64,000 nucleotides of DNA from Ligustrum vulgare. Taxonomy: Eukaryota; Streptophyta; Magnoliopsida; Lamiales; Oleaceae. A model generated the notes under the pieces. It did no database searches, was not told where the DNA came from, and saw only the letters and a list, made by a program, of their open reading frames with translations. The position numbers and the translations under genes are program-made. Where the stretch lies: positions 96,822,925-96,886,924 of the forward strand of contig OY743168.1 of the NCBI GenBank assembly GCA_963555705.1, read 5' to 3'. Positions 34,738 through 48,381 of the stretch are shown here, piece after piece; within the stretch, counting starts at the first letter, position 1, and each line of letters opens with the position of its first letter.

Positions 34738-37682
34738 AGAAATAAAAAATGAGTCTAGCTAAATACGTAAAAGAAAAGCACTTCCAGGAGGCAACCTGAG
34801 ATTTTCTTTAGTTTTAGCAATAAATTTTATTTTTATTTTTGTTTTTGTTTTCATTTATTTTCTATTATTTATTCCATGATATCCATAATTTTTTTTTTGG
34901 AAGTGAAATTGACCTTATTTTGATTTTTGGGCAGATATGAATCTTCATTAGGACGTGGGCACGCTCTATGAAGAAAATAATGGATTGAAAGAATCTTGAA
35001 ATAAGGTATGCCCATGCCTTATTCAAAGTGATTCTCGGGTTTAAACACAAGGTCTGTAAAAAGAAAAAGAAAAAAAAAACTAACTGAAAAAGAAGAAAAA
35101 ACGGAACCCCAAACCCTACCTCACACATCTCTCTCTCCTCCTCTCACCCTCATCCACTTTCTACATCAATCTTTTGGAATTTCAACAGCAACCACCATCG
35201 AGAGCATTATGGACAGGGAGAAAAGCACCCGTCACACTTCAAGAAAATCTGTAAGGTCGACCTCCGTTGCAGAAACCCGAACAACTCGGATGAGGTCCAG
35301 TCATTTCCAGGGGAGTCCTCTATTCCTATTATCTTCTAGTTTTCGTATTTTATGATTTTGTTACATTGAGGAAAATATATGGATTAAGTGTGGGGGAGTG
35401 TTTTGATGTGCTTTGCCGGTTTGTGAAATTTGATTCATTTTAGTAATTTTTTTGAAAATTCTTTTCTTAATTTTGGATTTTGGCGTTGCTTATCCCTTTA
35501 TGATCTGAATTATTGTGCATTATTGAAATGAATTGAGGCATAGTGGGGTATGAAATGAGTTGTTTAATGCACTAGATTGATGCACATTAACCCTATTTTC
35601 TAAGCTTTTTGAGCCTCTTGAGCATTTACATTTAACATTACGACATGCTCTATTTCTTTTATTGTGTGATTGTCATGTGTAGTTGATCTCTTCTAGAACT
35701 TGCTCTGTTATGCATGTTGAGATGCCTTTTGGTAATTGAATGCACTAAATGAGTAAGGGCACTTAGGTGAAGCAAAATTTAGCTTTATTAAAATGCCTAC
35801 CTTTAAATATATCCCTAGAAAGCTACTTTTGAGCCATAGCTTTTTTGTTGAAAATTAACCACAACACAAGGCATGAGAAATCCTATTCTTTGCTAATCTC
35901 TCATTCTCTTGAATCTTGCATTGAAGGAATATATATGCTTATTCACTTGAGCTTCACTTTATTTTGGTTGAGACTCAAAGACATTGAGAATCAAAGACCT
36001 ATGATGTAAGTCTCCTCTCTCTTTTGAGAAGTGGTAATGTGAGAGAAATGTTAGGGTAAAAGTGGTTGAGTTGCAATTTATACATAATCGAGTTAAATCA
36101 AAGTTGATATGATGTAACACCACCCCGATTAACCTAACTCCACTCTTTTTAGCATTAATCCTTGGTCACTAAATTTTGAGTTCGAAACCAGGACCGAGCA
36201 ATGACCTATATCTCATAAATGGATGAGAGCAACACATATAAACCGTAATTCGTGAGCTTTTGAGCCTATGAGCTACTTTCGTTCTTTATATTAAGCTCTT
36301 ATATCTTCGATGTGTGTCATGCATGGTTATTTTTTTCTTGGATGTGCTCTCTTGTGCATGCCATTGTAGCTTCTTGACTCAAGTGTAAAATATAGTAAAG
36401 GCATTAGGTGAAACCCAATTTGACCTTCTAAAAGGGCCTACCATGATACATGTACCAAGAAGCCCCTTTGAGCCTTAGCCTGTCTTTGGAATTTTGGTGC
36501 CACACTACAAGCCAAGGAACCCACTCTTTCATGCTACCTCTATCTTGAACCCGCAAGAGAGGAATTTCACAAGCTTGTATTGGTTGAGAAGTATGAGACA
36601 GACTAAGCTTCAAAAAGATGGTGATTTCACTCTGTGCTAATCAAGGATTAAGTGGTGATGGGGTCAAAGGAAAACAAGCTGCAGTAAATTCATTTGAAAA
36701 AAAAAAATTGTGTTCAAGCTACCGGATCAAGAAAATTCCCCGGTGAAGAGAATAAACCCCCAACTGCATAACAAGAATCGATTGGTACTAGGAAATTGTA
36801 GAAAATCACATTGAAAGGTGGAGGAAGAGATTATCATTCTGAACCAAATCGGCTTGTGAACTCTCCTCTCAACTTAGCCTAAATTTTTTTCTTTTATCCT
36901 ACCTGACCCGAAGCCCCGTTACAGCCAAGTAAAGACCTTTACTTTGCACTTGTGTTATTGTTGGCTCTGGTCATGACATCCGAGCAGTCTGTGGCAATGA
37001 ATTCTCCATACAGTGAGTTGAGTGAAAATTCTCACCCTTATACACTTTGTGCGAAGAGAGAAATACCTAGTGAGGGTGTTAACTCCCATTACATATACTT
37101 ATGAGTTATTTGAATTGCTTGGTCTATATTCCGTGCCTTGGAGTTGATCGAAACTAACACCCATGTTGTAATTCATTGATAGATACTCACGAGAGGTGAA
37201 AGGATATAAACTACACTGGGTTATGATTTGATTTGATTGAAGTACATGAATTCTAAGTGAGCTCTTGTGAAGAATTTGCATAATTCCTTTGATGAAAATA
37301 GCCAAAAATATATCCTTTTTATCCCACCTTACCCAAGCCCCATTACAACCGGTGTTAAGACCCTTACTTTGCATTCAAAATCATTGGTGGCTCCAATGTG
37401 ATATATTAGCAAGCCTATAGCAAGAATTTTCTATGCTTTGACTTGAGAGTACATATATACTTTACACCCTAAAAACTTTCAGGGTATTGTATGAGCCTAA
37501 TGTGAGGTGTTAAATCCCACCACATGTGAATTTTGAAAAAAATGTTGAAGTAACTAGCCTTGTGTTGGACTGTGGATGGATAGGTGGAGATAGAAGAATG
37601 AATGATGATGAGAACAATTGATAAACTTGATCTAGTTTTTGCTTGAGGACAAGCATTGTCTAAGTGTTGGGGGGGGGGGGTT
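34738..37682 (+). other. Athila 3' non-coding region
   Basis: No intact gene. Near 35095-35345 is a stretch like the post-integrase region of Athila. Two long diverged repeats (TTAGGTGAA...AAAGGGCCTACC type) lie at about 35740-36060 and 36380-36650. It ends in the polypurine G-run at 37669-37680. Confidence 0.6.
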
Positions 37683-39002
37683 TGGTAGAGGGCGTAACTG
37701 CTATTTAGTTTGTGATATTTCCTCTTACTCCATTGATTTTAAATGCTTAAATTGTGGATATTAATCATATTTTATGTTTTGTGGATTATGTGGAGAATTG
37801 AGATCAAATTGGACTCAATATCACAATTGAAAAGAGGAAGTTGAAATATCAAAAGGTACACAATCAGAGAAGGACTTTGCATAAGGCGTGGGCACGCCTT
37901 ACTGTTTCAGAAAGATATGACTTATATGGGTGATTTTTGGATGGAGAAAATATTACTATTGGACCTACAATTATTTTCTAAAGGGATATGAATATTTAGA
38001 GAGATTATTTATGTAATTAATAGATTTTTATTATTTTAGAGAATAATTAGATTTTGATAAAAGGAAGGAAACTAGATCCTTCCTTATCTCTAGGAGTCTT
38101 TCCATACAAGAACTCTCTATCCCTTTTTCTTGTTGATGGTCTTAGGTTTTTCATCATTCTCTTTTCTCTTAATTTTATTTTTCCTTCTCAATTTTTATGG
38201 ATAACTAATTTATTATTCCAGTTCAAGGATACTTGAAGTTTTGATTCACCAAAAATTGTGAGATCTAATTAATTTAATTGTTCTTTTATTTGTTTTCTAC
38301 TTATATATCTTTTATTTGCATCGAAATTGTTGTTTTGATTGATTAATACAAGTGCACGTTGTTTTAATTGTCAAAACGATACTTAGCCAATTAGGAATCT
38401 AAATCCGTAATTGTTTAAGTTTTCTAATATAAGAGGCAAATAACATAGTTGATTATAGACTGATTTTTGACTCATGTTATGAAGATATATAACCTAAATT
38501 AAATGAATCACACATGTGAATTTGTTGGTTAGAATTGGTAGTCTCTCTAGAGGTTAATACTATTGGTAAATTATTAAATCCTAAGATCGTATCTAGAATT
38601 GTTTATTGATTAGGGAAATAATCAACTAGCATCTCTTGATTATCGAGATAGTAAGGAGAGATAGGTTGTTAGATCGTATCAATGACCATAACCAATTTAG
38701 AAAATGAGTAAAGGATTTTATTTTTGCATCCATGATCAATTCTATGAATCAATACTGAGATTATACCTTGGACTAGATATTTATTTAATTTGATGTTTTC
38801 ATCATTTTAATTTCGCTATTATTTATTTACAATTTGATTTGACATTCTAAATTCAAAATCGCCCTTATTTTTAATTTATTGTTTTACTTTTCTCAAAGAA
38901 TTAAATCTAACCAATCCCTGTGGATTCGACTTTGCTTACCACTATTACAATTTATTTTTATAAGAGCAAGAAATTATTATTTGTTGGATTCGACAACCAT
39001 CA
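37683..39002 (+). repeat. Athila 3' LTR (1320 bp)
   Basis: It is the partner of 31112-32422 and ends in CCATCA beside the TTGAG target duplication. Confidence 0.93.
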
Positions 39003-39640
39003 TTGAGCGCTCACCTGAAGGCATTAGGAGACAATCTTATTGTTGATGACATGATCGACAAACTTCCACCGTCTTGAAGGAAATTTCAAAAGAACCTACA
39101 CCACAAAGGCACAAACTCAATGAGAAATCTCTTGAAACTCTCATCACACACATGCGCGTGGAAGATGAAGCACGTGGACAAGATGCACTTATCCAGCATA
39201 ATAATGGACATCCCGTTAAGGTAAATTTAATTTTTGAAATTTTACCTACTAATCATATTTCAAGATATGATGTCTTGAAGCCTAATAAGAAAAACATGAA
39301 AATACCTTGAAAACAAAATAAGAAAAATTCAAGCAAATGGAATGAGATCCAATCACATCCTTCACAAAATAAACAAGGGAAACCTTGCTTTGTATGTGGA
39401 AAAATTGGACACCTTGCAAAAACACAGATCCCAAAAGCGTGAGCCCGTTTCAAAAGTTAATGTTATCGAAGAAGCCATTTGTGGCTATGATTATTGATAT
39501 TTACATGGTGCAAAGTGTTAAAAGATGGTAGGCTGATTCTGGAACAAACAAACATGTTTGATATAATGAAGATTGGTTCAAAACTTGTACTTCTTTAAAA
39601 AAAGTTCATTATTGTTATGCTTGAAGATTCTCATACTCAA
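39003..39640 (+). pseudogene. copia gag to protease relic, right part
   Basis: It continues the relic cut by Athila: [20 protein letters not shown], then [19 protein letters not shown], then a zinc knuckle with CFVCGKIGHLAK at about 39386. A DSGTNKH-like protease start follows. Frameshifts and stops separate these parts. Confidence 0.7.
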
Positions 39641-39649
39641 TGGCGATTT

Positions 39650-40084
39650 AATTGAACTTTATTTTTATTTGCACTTTATGAATCTAAAAATTGTAATAAA
39701 AAAAGTGAATGTAGCTCGATTTTTCATTAGAAGTAAATTACTATAACAGGTATATAAATTAGGAAAGGCACATATGGTACGGCTTCTGCAAACTTTTGCT
39801 TTTACTTTTATAGAAGAATTTTATGAGGAACTATATTAGACAAATTTTCTCTATAAAGTCTTCAACTAAAGACATTTTCAAAAAATTATCCAAATAGCTT
39901 TGTAGTTAAAAAAATAACTTCCACTTTTCAAAAATCTTGCCAAACTGACCTAACAGTACCATAATAAATAATGACCAAGAAACAAGAACATGTTTTATTC
40001 ATTAATTAATAAAATTACATAAACTCTTGCTTCTATCCCTAAATAATAAGACATTAATACAACATAAGAATTGACCCCAAGTTC
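39650..40084. other. Duplicated 3' flank of the thaumatin-like gene
   Basis: It matches 24485-24717 followed directly by 26115-26290. The hAT-like element of the first copy is absent here. Confidence 0.75.
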
Positions 40085-40483
40085 TTAAGTAGACACATGT
40101 TCACTGCCCCCATTTACCCGGGCAGAAAGTTATGGCAAACTCATGAGAATCACAAGTAACCAAACGAGATGACGTATCAAAGGCATAACTAACATAAGTG
40201 GGACAAGCATCCTTGAACAATCTGAATACGAACTAGGTTTGCACGTTTGGTGGCTCCCATATTCATTCCTGCAACAGAATGAATCAAGATTATAAGCCAA
40301 ACAAGCACTTTTGCAAGCCACAACTTCCCCTCTACCATTCACTACTTGGAGCTCAACTGGGCAAGTGCTCTTCAAATTCTTCGAGCACGGCTCAATGTGA
40401 CATTTTGTCGATGCCGCCTTATCATCAACGGAAACCGGGAGACTGTAGCCATTGACAAGACTAACGTCGTAGAAATTTGGCAT
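40085..40483 (-). pseudogene. Thaumatin-like pseudogene, exon 3
   Basis: It is the second copy of exon 3 of the gene at 26291. Blocks FYDVSLVNGYSLPV, ACKSACLAYN and FCCRNEYGSHQTC are kept. A one-base loss near 40220 shifts the frame just after SSYS and destroys the last third, including the final cysteines. Exons 1 and 2 are 15 kb away at 56125-56590 because of the copia insertion. Confidence 0.88.
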
Positions 40484-40948
40484 GCTCTTATTGGCCTACG
40501 TGATAAGATAAATTTCAGTAAATAAACTTGTCTCATTTCTAATAATAAATATAAACTTCTAGATGATATACATCACAATCACAATGCAAAGAGAAAAATA
40601 TATTATATGTTTCCTTGAGAGTTTCAAATATCATTGTTTTTTTATTTTATTTTTATCTGGACTCATTTGCAACTATAATAAAAGTTTTAATACCAACTTG
40701 CTCCTTTTGAATGTTGTTTATCTGGACTCATTTGGCAAAATATTGTTTATAAAATGCAATGTGGCAATATCTCATTTTATCAATTTTTTTAAAAGTCAAC
40801 AATTCCGTAGTAAAAGATTTTTGATTTTACAAAAAAAAAATGTACCATTGAAAGGTTGACACGTCGTTATTTATAAACAAAATTTTGCCAAACAAAGTTG
40901 TGCATCATTTCTAACAAATTAAGATTTTAATGAGGCGGATCAGCAACC
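40484..40948. other. Intron of the thaumatin-like pseudogene with extra sequence
   Basis: It is longer than the corresponding intron of the intact copy. About 350 bases (around 40550-40910) have no counterpart there. No gene is seen. Confidence 0.5.
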
Positions 40949-41401
40949 TGTTAAAATTAAATTTAATATAGGTGAATGTTCATCTAAAACCCACAAATAT
41001 CATGCTGTAATTATCAAGGTCCAAACTGAAGCGGAAGCGTACCTGAATTCATTATTGCGTTTGATCGAACGGGGTTATGACCTTCCAACTGATTCGTGGT
41101 TTTCTCCTTATTTTGTCATCTGTTGATGGGGATGCAGAGAATTATGAAAAGTCACGCTCAATTGGGGACCATGACCCGTATAAATAGCTGTAGGGCAGCT
41201 ATCGTGTTTCAATGTTATTAAATTGGCCCCTCATCAATTTAAAATATTGAATCCGTCTCTACACTTTAATCTCACGATACTTAATACCCATTAGTCCTGA
41301 ATAATCTTTAGTGGATCACTTTATTGACTAAATCCTTAAGATAGCACCACACATTTTATTTTATACATGTTTGACCCCACATTATTGAATTTTATCCAAC
41401 A
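40949..41401 (-). repeat. copia 3' LTR (453 bp)
   Basis: It matches 55672-56124 at equal length. Confidence 0.95.
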
Positions 41402-41814
41402 ATCTCCCACTGGGCCATACATGTATCCTTACAAATGTGTACAACCTTATGAGCTCAAAAATTTGCTATCATTATTAAGGGTATTTCCAAACAATCTCGT
41501 CCATCAATCATATCAATATAGGATCAAAACGACTTTCGTTACATTAATCGTAACTAAATCCATCAATGGTCACGTATACCAATACAACAAAATGACATAG
41601 ATCAATCATGAGAGTGTAGTATGAAAATTACATGTTATGTGATCCAAACATGCCTATTTTCAATTGGTCCGACTTTATTCCTTAGGTGAGATCAATACCA
41701 AACATAATGTAACAGAGTAGAATGAACTGAATACACTTTATTTCTGTACAGAAAATTATCCAAATACACAAATGTGTCCAAAACCAAAACATAAAGCAAC
41801 TAAAATACAAACTC

Positions 41815-44800
41815 CCACTAAATCATGATATCCTCAAGAAATATTACACCCATACGAGCAGTGTGCTCGTGAAAGACCTTGGGTGCTAATCCCTTAGTAA
41901 GCGGATCCGCAATCATGGAGTTTGTCCCAATATGCTCTATGGAAATCTGTCTACTCTGTACCCTTTCCTTCACAACCAGGAACTTAATGTCAATGTATTT
42001 TGACTTAGTTGAGCTCCTGTTGTTACTGGAATATAAATCTGCTGAGTTATTGTCACAATATAACTTTAGTGGTCTTTCTATACCGTACAGAATATGCATC
42101 CCAGTGACAAAATTTCGCAGCTATATTCCATAATCATATGCCTCCAAAATTGCTACAAACTGTGCTGCCAAGTGAAAGAAGCTAAAGTGTTTGTTAAGCA
42201 CTCCTTCCGGAAATAGCTCCTTCAACTTGCAGATAGATGTAGCCTGATATGGATCTTCTACTGTTTTGGCATCTAGCAAAAATAGGAATCATAATACCAT
42301 ATGATCTCCAACTGATCCGATTTTCTGTATGTGAGCATGTAATCTTTTGTTCTCTTTAAATACCTTATAACCCATGTTTGGCTGCTTTCCAAATGATCCA
42401 TTACTTAAATATCTCCTTAGTATCCCAATAATGTACGCAATATCCGGACGCGTACAAACTTGAGTATACATCAGATTTTCTATAGCTTAACTATATGGGA
42501 TCATCTGCATTTCTTTAACTTCAAGATAACTTTTCGGGCATTAGTCGAGACTAAACTGTCTCCCTTAGCGATAGGGGTGTCCATTGATTTACTGTCTTGC
42601 ATGCCAAACCTCTTAAGTACTTTATCCATATAGCCCTTTTGTAACAATCCAAGAATACCTCGAGAACAATCTCGGTGTATCTGAATTCTTAATACAAAAG
42701 AGACGTCACCAAGATTTTTAATCTCAAAATTTCTTGACAAAAAATCTCATAATTTTATGTGACATGCCTATATCATTAGTGGCAAGCAATATGTTATCAA
42801 CATACAAAATCAGGAAAATACACTTATTCCCACTGAACTTGTAATACACACAACCATCAACAACATTAATCTCAAGAACAAATGAGATAATTACTTGATG
42901 AAACTTGTATTACCCTTAACGGGAAGCTGGCTTGAGTACACAATGGATTTCTATAATTTGCAAACCATATTCTTTGGGTCTACTGACACAAAGCTTTCTG
43001 GTTGCACCATATACATCGTCCCATCAATGTCACCATTGAGAAACGCCACTTTAGTATCCATTTGATGTAACTCGAGGTCAAAATGTGCAACAACCTGACT
43101 TTCCTGAAAGAGTCTTTCATTGAAACCGAAGAGAAAGTCTCTTTATAATTAATTCCATCATTCTATGTAAAGCATTTAGATACAAGACGAACTTTATATC
43201 TTTCAACATTACCTTTCGAATCCCTCTTGGTTTAAAAACTCATTTAAGACCAATGGGCTTCGCACCTTCTGGTAATGGGACAAGATCCCAAAATTTATTG
43301 TCTTTCATATGCTTATACTCCTTATTTATGACATTAATCCACTTTTGAGAGTTAGAACCCTGCATGGCCTGATGGAAATTGATTGGACCATCTTCCACCA
43401 TTCAATTATTTCCTTATGTTCTTGGAAAAATACTATTTAAATTATCTGGAATAGCATTTTTCCCTTTCTCTCGTGGATCTCCTTAATGGCTTTAGTTATT
43501 GAGGTTGTTGAGTTTGTATTTCTGAAATTTACCTTATTTTGGATGGGAGTTCTTCAACATTGTCTAGTTGAGATTCCGAATATGCTTCTTGATCAATGAC
43601 ATGTATAGAAACTTGCACATTATCAAAAACAATAGTAGGAATCGAAACCGATCCTTCCTCGACTTCTTCCTTAAAGACAATATCTCTAACCTTATTTCTC
43701 CCACAAACTCAACATCCTCAAAAAATGTTGCATTTCCCGTTTCAAAAGTTGACTTAAGTGTGGGATCATAAAATTAATAGCCCCTTAAACGCTCAGAATA
43801 ACCAATAAAGTAGCTGCTGACTGTTTTGGAGTCCAATTTCTTTATGTGGCCTATAAAGCCTAGCCTTAGCTGGACATCCCCAAATGTAGAAATGCTTTAG
43901 ACTAAGCTTTAAGCCTGTCAAAAGCTCTTAAGGTATTTTAGCAGCAGTTTTAGTTGGTACTATGTACTATCTTTCTTTAAATGTCCAGATTTCTGACAAA
44001 AGAAACAACCCTTAATGTCTTTATGTGGTTTCTTTTGTTTTGAACCCTTAACAACTTTATGTTCTTTATTTGTTTACTTGCCCTTATCTTTAAAGGTGTT
44101 TGCCAAGTGATTTCAGTTCTGTCCTGCTTCAACTTTTCTTCCTCTTGCACACAAAATAGAATGAGCTCATTTAGAGTTCATTTCTCCCTTTGATAGTTAC
44201 AACTGACCTTAAATTGACTGAATTTTGCAAGAAGCTTGCACACTATGAAATGAGCTCATTGAGAGTCCATTTCTACTTTGACAGTTATAACTAACCTTAA
44301 ATTAAATATATTGTGCAGGAAACGATATCAATACCAAATGTACGAGCAAGTCATTAGACAAGTCGAGTTTTAGTTCCTTAAGTTTTGAAACAGTGTGAGA
44401 CGTCTACATGACGTATTCCCTCATTTTCCCATTGCCTTTATACTTTATTGAAATCAAACTTTGCATAAGCGTGCTTGTTTCAGACTTATCGTTTTTCACA
44501 AAACTTTTCTTAATCTCGGCAAGGAATTCATTGACATCATTTACCTTCTCAGATACTATGCCACTAAAGACTTACAGAATGCCGCACTTAATGATCATGA
44601 GACTCACGTAATTTAACCAATCCCACTTCTCAAAGTTCCTCATTTGAATAGATGAACTTTCATCCGTAAGAGGAGCAGATTGCTCAATCCTTAGTACACG
44701 GTCTAGATCCATGCAGCCAACGAAAAGTTAATGTTCTTGTTTTGATCCTTGAAGTTTGTTCCATAAATACAGGGATTAAATTTGGGCTTGTAGATATACT

Positions 44801-44900
44801 ACTAGCAGAATCTGAAACCGAGTAGAGAACACTTAAACAAAATAGCTCACACAAGTACCTTATTATGCAAATCATACTTTCAAACATTGGTAGAGCCCAT
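41815..44900 (-). pseudogene. copia gag-pol, heavily broken
   Basis: Read on the minus strand in several frames. First come gag remains and a zinc knuckle CFFCQKSGHLKKDS near 43980. Then the end of integrase (DPTLKSTFETGNATFFEDVEF, about 43700), the middle of integrase being missing. Next are reverse transcriptase pieces (LNGDIDGTMYMVQPESFV near 43030, FEIKNLGDVSFVLRIQIHRD near 42700, GYMDKVLKRFGMQDSK) and RNase H (LYCDNNSADLYSSNNRSSTK, ADPLTKGLAPKVFHEH, 41818-42099). Many stops and frameshifts rule out function. Confidence 0.82.
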
Positions 44901-46009
44901 CACAAGATACCTAGCACAACATCAATATTTAGTCTTTGGACAGAAATATTGACTTGTAAGTGGTACTCTTGGTGTAGTAATCAAATACTGACAGTAAGAC
45001 ATGTCAACCAACAAACCTTTCTTTGGACCGATTTATTGATTACACGTAAAATCAAATAACCGTCACGTATTTATCACCACAAGTTCATGTGAAATTCGAG
45101 CCAAATATTGACCTTCCTTTGGGCCGATCAATATCCGCATGAAATAACACACAAACACCTAATTTTCCCTTAGTGTAGTGATCAAATACTGGCAATAAGA
45201 CATGTTAACCAATAAACCTTTCTTTGGACCGATTTATTGGTCACACGTTAAACCAAATAATTGCCACGTGTTTATCACCACAGGTGCATGTGAAATTCGA
45301 GCCAAATATTGTGACGACCCGAATTCTCGACCATTCGAGTGCCACAAAAAGTGACTCATATCATATTATCGAGACTTAAATAGTAATGTAAAATTATTCA
45401 AAAGAATAATTAGAATCCCATAATTTTATTTGTGAATAAAAATAGAACATAATTTTCTTACATAAAGCTCAACATAATTATCTCATCAATCTTATCAACT
45501 GTGACGACCCGAATTCTCGACCATTCGAGTGCCACAAAAAGTTACTCATATCATATTATCGAGACTTAAATAGTAATGTAAAATTATTCAAAAGAATAAT
45601 TAGAATCCCATAATTTTATTTGTGAATAAAAATAGAACATAATTTTCTTACATAAAGTTCAACATAATTATCTCATCAATCTTAACCACTTTTGCCACTT
45701 CCATGTTGACCGCCTCGAACCTTCAATTATCTGAAAATGGTAAATATCGTGGAGTGAGATTTATAAAATCTCAGTAAGTATACCAAGCATAAATTTTCTT
45801 TTGAAAGCATATGGATCATTTTCATCATAACATAGGATATGATCGAAATACTCATAAACATAGGGAGACACAAGAATTTTACCGAACTTAAATGGCAAGA
45901 ATTCTTATGTGTAGCGCTACTAAACTCCGGTCCCCTTAGCATAATCATAAACATATCATATGGAACCCATAACAATCTTGTGAGATTGATTTCATAGCAA
46001 TGATCCAAA

Positions 46010-46515
46010 CATTTTCATAAAAACATAAGATATACTTACTTTTCATAAAAACATAAGGTGTATTTACCTTTCATAAAAACATACTTACTTTTCATAAAAA
46101 TATAAGATATATTTACTTGTCATAAAAACATACTTACTTTTCATAAAAACATAAGGTGTATTTACCTTTCATAAAAACATACTTACTTTTCATAAAAACA
46201 TAAGATATACTTACTTGTCATAAAAACATACTTACTTTTCATAAAAACATAAGGTGTATTTACCTTTCATAAAAACATACTTACTTTTCATAAAAACATA
46301 AGATATACTTACTTGTCATAAAAACATACTTACTTTTCATAAAAACATAAGGTGTATTTACCTTTCATAAAAACATACTTACTTTTCATAAAAACATAAG
46401 ATATACTTACTTGTCATAAAAACATACTTACTTTTCATAAAAACATAAGGTGTATTTACCTTTCATAAAAACATACTTACTTTTCATAAAAACATAAGAT
46501 ATACTTACCTTTTAA
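46010..46515. repeat. Tandem array, 98-bp unit, in the LTR
   Basis: Units of TCATAAAAACATACTTACTT followed by AAGGTGTATTTACC and AAGATATACTTACTTG recur about five times. The same array is at 52798-53303 in the other LTR. Confidence 0.93.
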
Positions 46516-46734
46516 AAGATTAAAATGAAGTGTAGTAGTAAATGGACCAAAACTTTCTTGACCACCTTGAATTTCTCTTACTTGTGGATTTTGTCAAGAG
46601 ATTGGAAATAAGTGTATATGTGTAGAGTTGTGTGTAAAAGAGATGGGTTTAAATAGATGTATAAAGTTGGCATATTGTAAACATAATCATTCAATTCTAT
46701 TAATTTTAACACATCCTTTTCTTAAAGTAAAGCA

Positions 46735-47115
46735 CCATTCATATACTTTTCCATATTTATACAAATATTATGCTCTTCATGATTACATATAATGGAGTCT
46801 TATCAACCATTCATATACTTTTCCATATTTATACAAATATTATGCTCTTCATGATTACATATAATGGAGTCTTATCAACCATTCATATACTTTTCCATAT
46901 TTATACAAATATTATGCTCTTCATGATTACATATAATGGAATCTTATCAACCATTCATATACTTTTCCATATTTATACAAATATTATGCTCTTCATGATT
47001 ACATATAATGGAGTATATAATTCATTCATATACTTTTCCATATTTATACAAATATTATGCTCTTCATGATTACATATAATGGAGTATATAATTCATTCAT
47101 ATACTTTTCCATATT
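46735..47115. repeat. Tandem array, 72-bp unit, in the LTR
   Basis: The unit CATTCATATACTTTTCCATA plus TTATGCTCTTCATGATTACA recurs about five times and yields a spurious repetitive frame of period 24 residues. Its twin is at 53523-53903. Confidence 0.93.
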
Positions 47116-47451
47116 TATTAAATTAAGATTCTCATAATTATTATATATAATGGAACCTCTCATGCTTGCATATATTTTCTTAATTTCAATAATAAAAATA
47201 ATTTTTGTATAAATAAATATTGGGATAACATTGAATTAAGTACTTGGACTTAATATACTTTAAATCAAGAGAATGTAGATATTTTTAGAAATTCGGAATT
47301 TAATTTAAAATCGAACGATCTCGATTATTTCTTGACTTGGCTATACGAATACGTCGTGGCGTTAACTTAATAAAAATGGGTGAAATAGTAGCGACACGAT
47401 TTTCTATTAAAATAATTATTAATCGCGTAAAAATTCTTGGTCGCTACAAAC

Positions 47452-47645
47452 TTACCCCCTTAAAATAATTTCGTCCTCGAAATTAAACTTACTTGATCTT
47501 ATGATTTCTGAACACTTAATCAGAATCTCTTCTTCTTCTTCTTATGTAGCATCATCGCTACCATATTTAACCCAACCATATTTAACCCACTGGACTTTGA
47601 CTAAATGCATCAATTTGTTTTTCTTAAGACATGAACTTTTCTATC
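47452..47645 (-). pseudogene. Ty3/gypsy integrase C-terminus (chromodomain-type tail) relic
   Basis: On the minus strand: IDRKVHVLRKT, a frame slip, then LVKVQWVKYG duplicated as WVKYG, SDDAT-stop-EEEEEILIKC and FNFEDEIILRG ending at the purine tract. This is the usual tail of chromovirus-like gypsy pol (VKVxW..EEATWE..F.DEI). It shows what kind of element the LTRs came from and that the rest of pol has been replaced. Confidence 0.72.
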
Positions 47646-48338
47646 AATAATAGACATATGTCTACTCATAAATTCTTCTGAATCAAAATGAAAATTCCCA
47701 ATCGTATGTGATATTTCATCATATCTTGTAGTACTCATGTAACCTGTCACTTATCATCGTATCATGTAACCTCAAATATTCGTATTAATATCTCTAAAAT
47801 TTCAATAAATCTTTACTAACATATCATACCATAATAATTTGTCATTTCTTCTTATCACCAAATATCCCAAAATAATTAAAACGATTACCTGAATATTCTC
47901 TATGTAATATACCCAAACATGTTATTCACATATCAACATAATCATCAGTTTATCTTTCCAATATTTGTAACCCAAAATTTCTGCAAAATTCAATAAACAA
48001 ATATCTCCCAAATAATTAAAATTCTTAACTCAAATATCATAACATTTCCCGTAAGGTATTCCTTTCACTTGCACAAACTTATTAATCCTGATTCAATACA
48101 GTCCTTATTTCACTTTCACGTATCCCCGTATTATTTCTATACCTTGATTATTATATCAAAATATCAGTACCCAAAATCCAAGAAAATATTCCATATCTCA
48201 AATCCCGTCATCATCAAATCTTCCTTTTATCAAGAAAGTAAACGGCGCATAAACTCTTGTTCCCTCTTTTCCATTATTCTATTCCGCGCTTTCTTGCTGG
48301 AATCAATATCACGCGGATTCCCTCCGATCCTTAATGCT
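47646..48338. other. Interior sequence between the pol relic and the first passenger gene
   Basis: No intact gene. The AT-rich sequence is of unclear origin. The left border of the passenger segment must lie here but is not marked by any visible repeat. Confidence 0.4.
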
Positions 48339-48347
48339 TTTAAATAG
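48339..48347 (+). promoter_or_regulatory. TATA-like box of the cysteine-rich passenger gene
   Basis: TTTAAATAG lies 35 bases before the chosen ATG at 48382. The same nine bases stand before the LOG gene. Confidence 0.5.
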
Positions 48348-48381
48348 TTCATGCTGGGAAGAGGTTAGATCCATCAAAAAC

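Larger units (their letters stand above)
31112..39002 (+). mobile_element. Athila-type Ty3/gypsy retrotransposon with target duplication TTGAG; RT and integrase deleted
   Basis: Paired LTRs (TGATAGA/TGGTAGA..CCATCA) enclose 5.26 kb. Perfect TTGAG repeats flank it at 31107-31111 and 39003-39007. The primer site TTTTTGGTGCCGTTGTC after the left LTR is the tRNA-Asp type used by Athila/Tat. A G-run (TTGGGGGGGGGGG) precedes the right LTR. Broken gag and an intact protease region are present. Reverse transcriptase, RNase H and integrase are missing. The host sequence is a copia gag relic. Confidence 0.93.
45310..47448 (-). repeat. 3' LTR (2139 bp) with internal tandem arrays
   Basis: It starts TGTGACGACCCGAATTCTCG and ends GGTCGCTACA. 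The first 190 bp are duplicated in tandem (second copy from 45500). It also holds a 98-bp and a 72-bp tandem array. Confidence 0.95.

Noticed and set aside
45727..46008. 93-residue minus-strand frame present in both LTRs of the passenger element
   Set aside because: No domain seen; it lies wholly within the LTR next to tandem arrays. It is kept out as probably chance.
46010..46515. Regular repeats that could suggest a CRISPR-like array
   Set aside because: Units are directly adjacent with no unique spacers, and the sequence is a plant LTR.
46770..47069. Open frame with a 24-residue repeat (also at 53558-53857)
   Set aside because: It is created by the 72-bp tandem array in the LTR; the unit length is a multiple of three.
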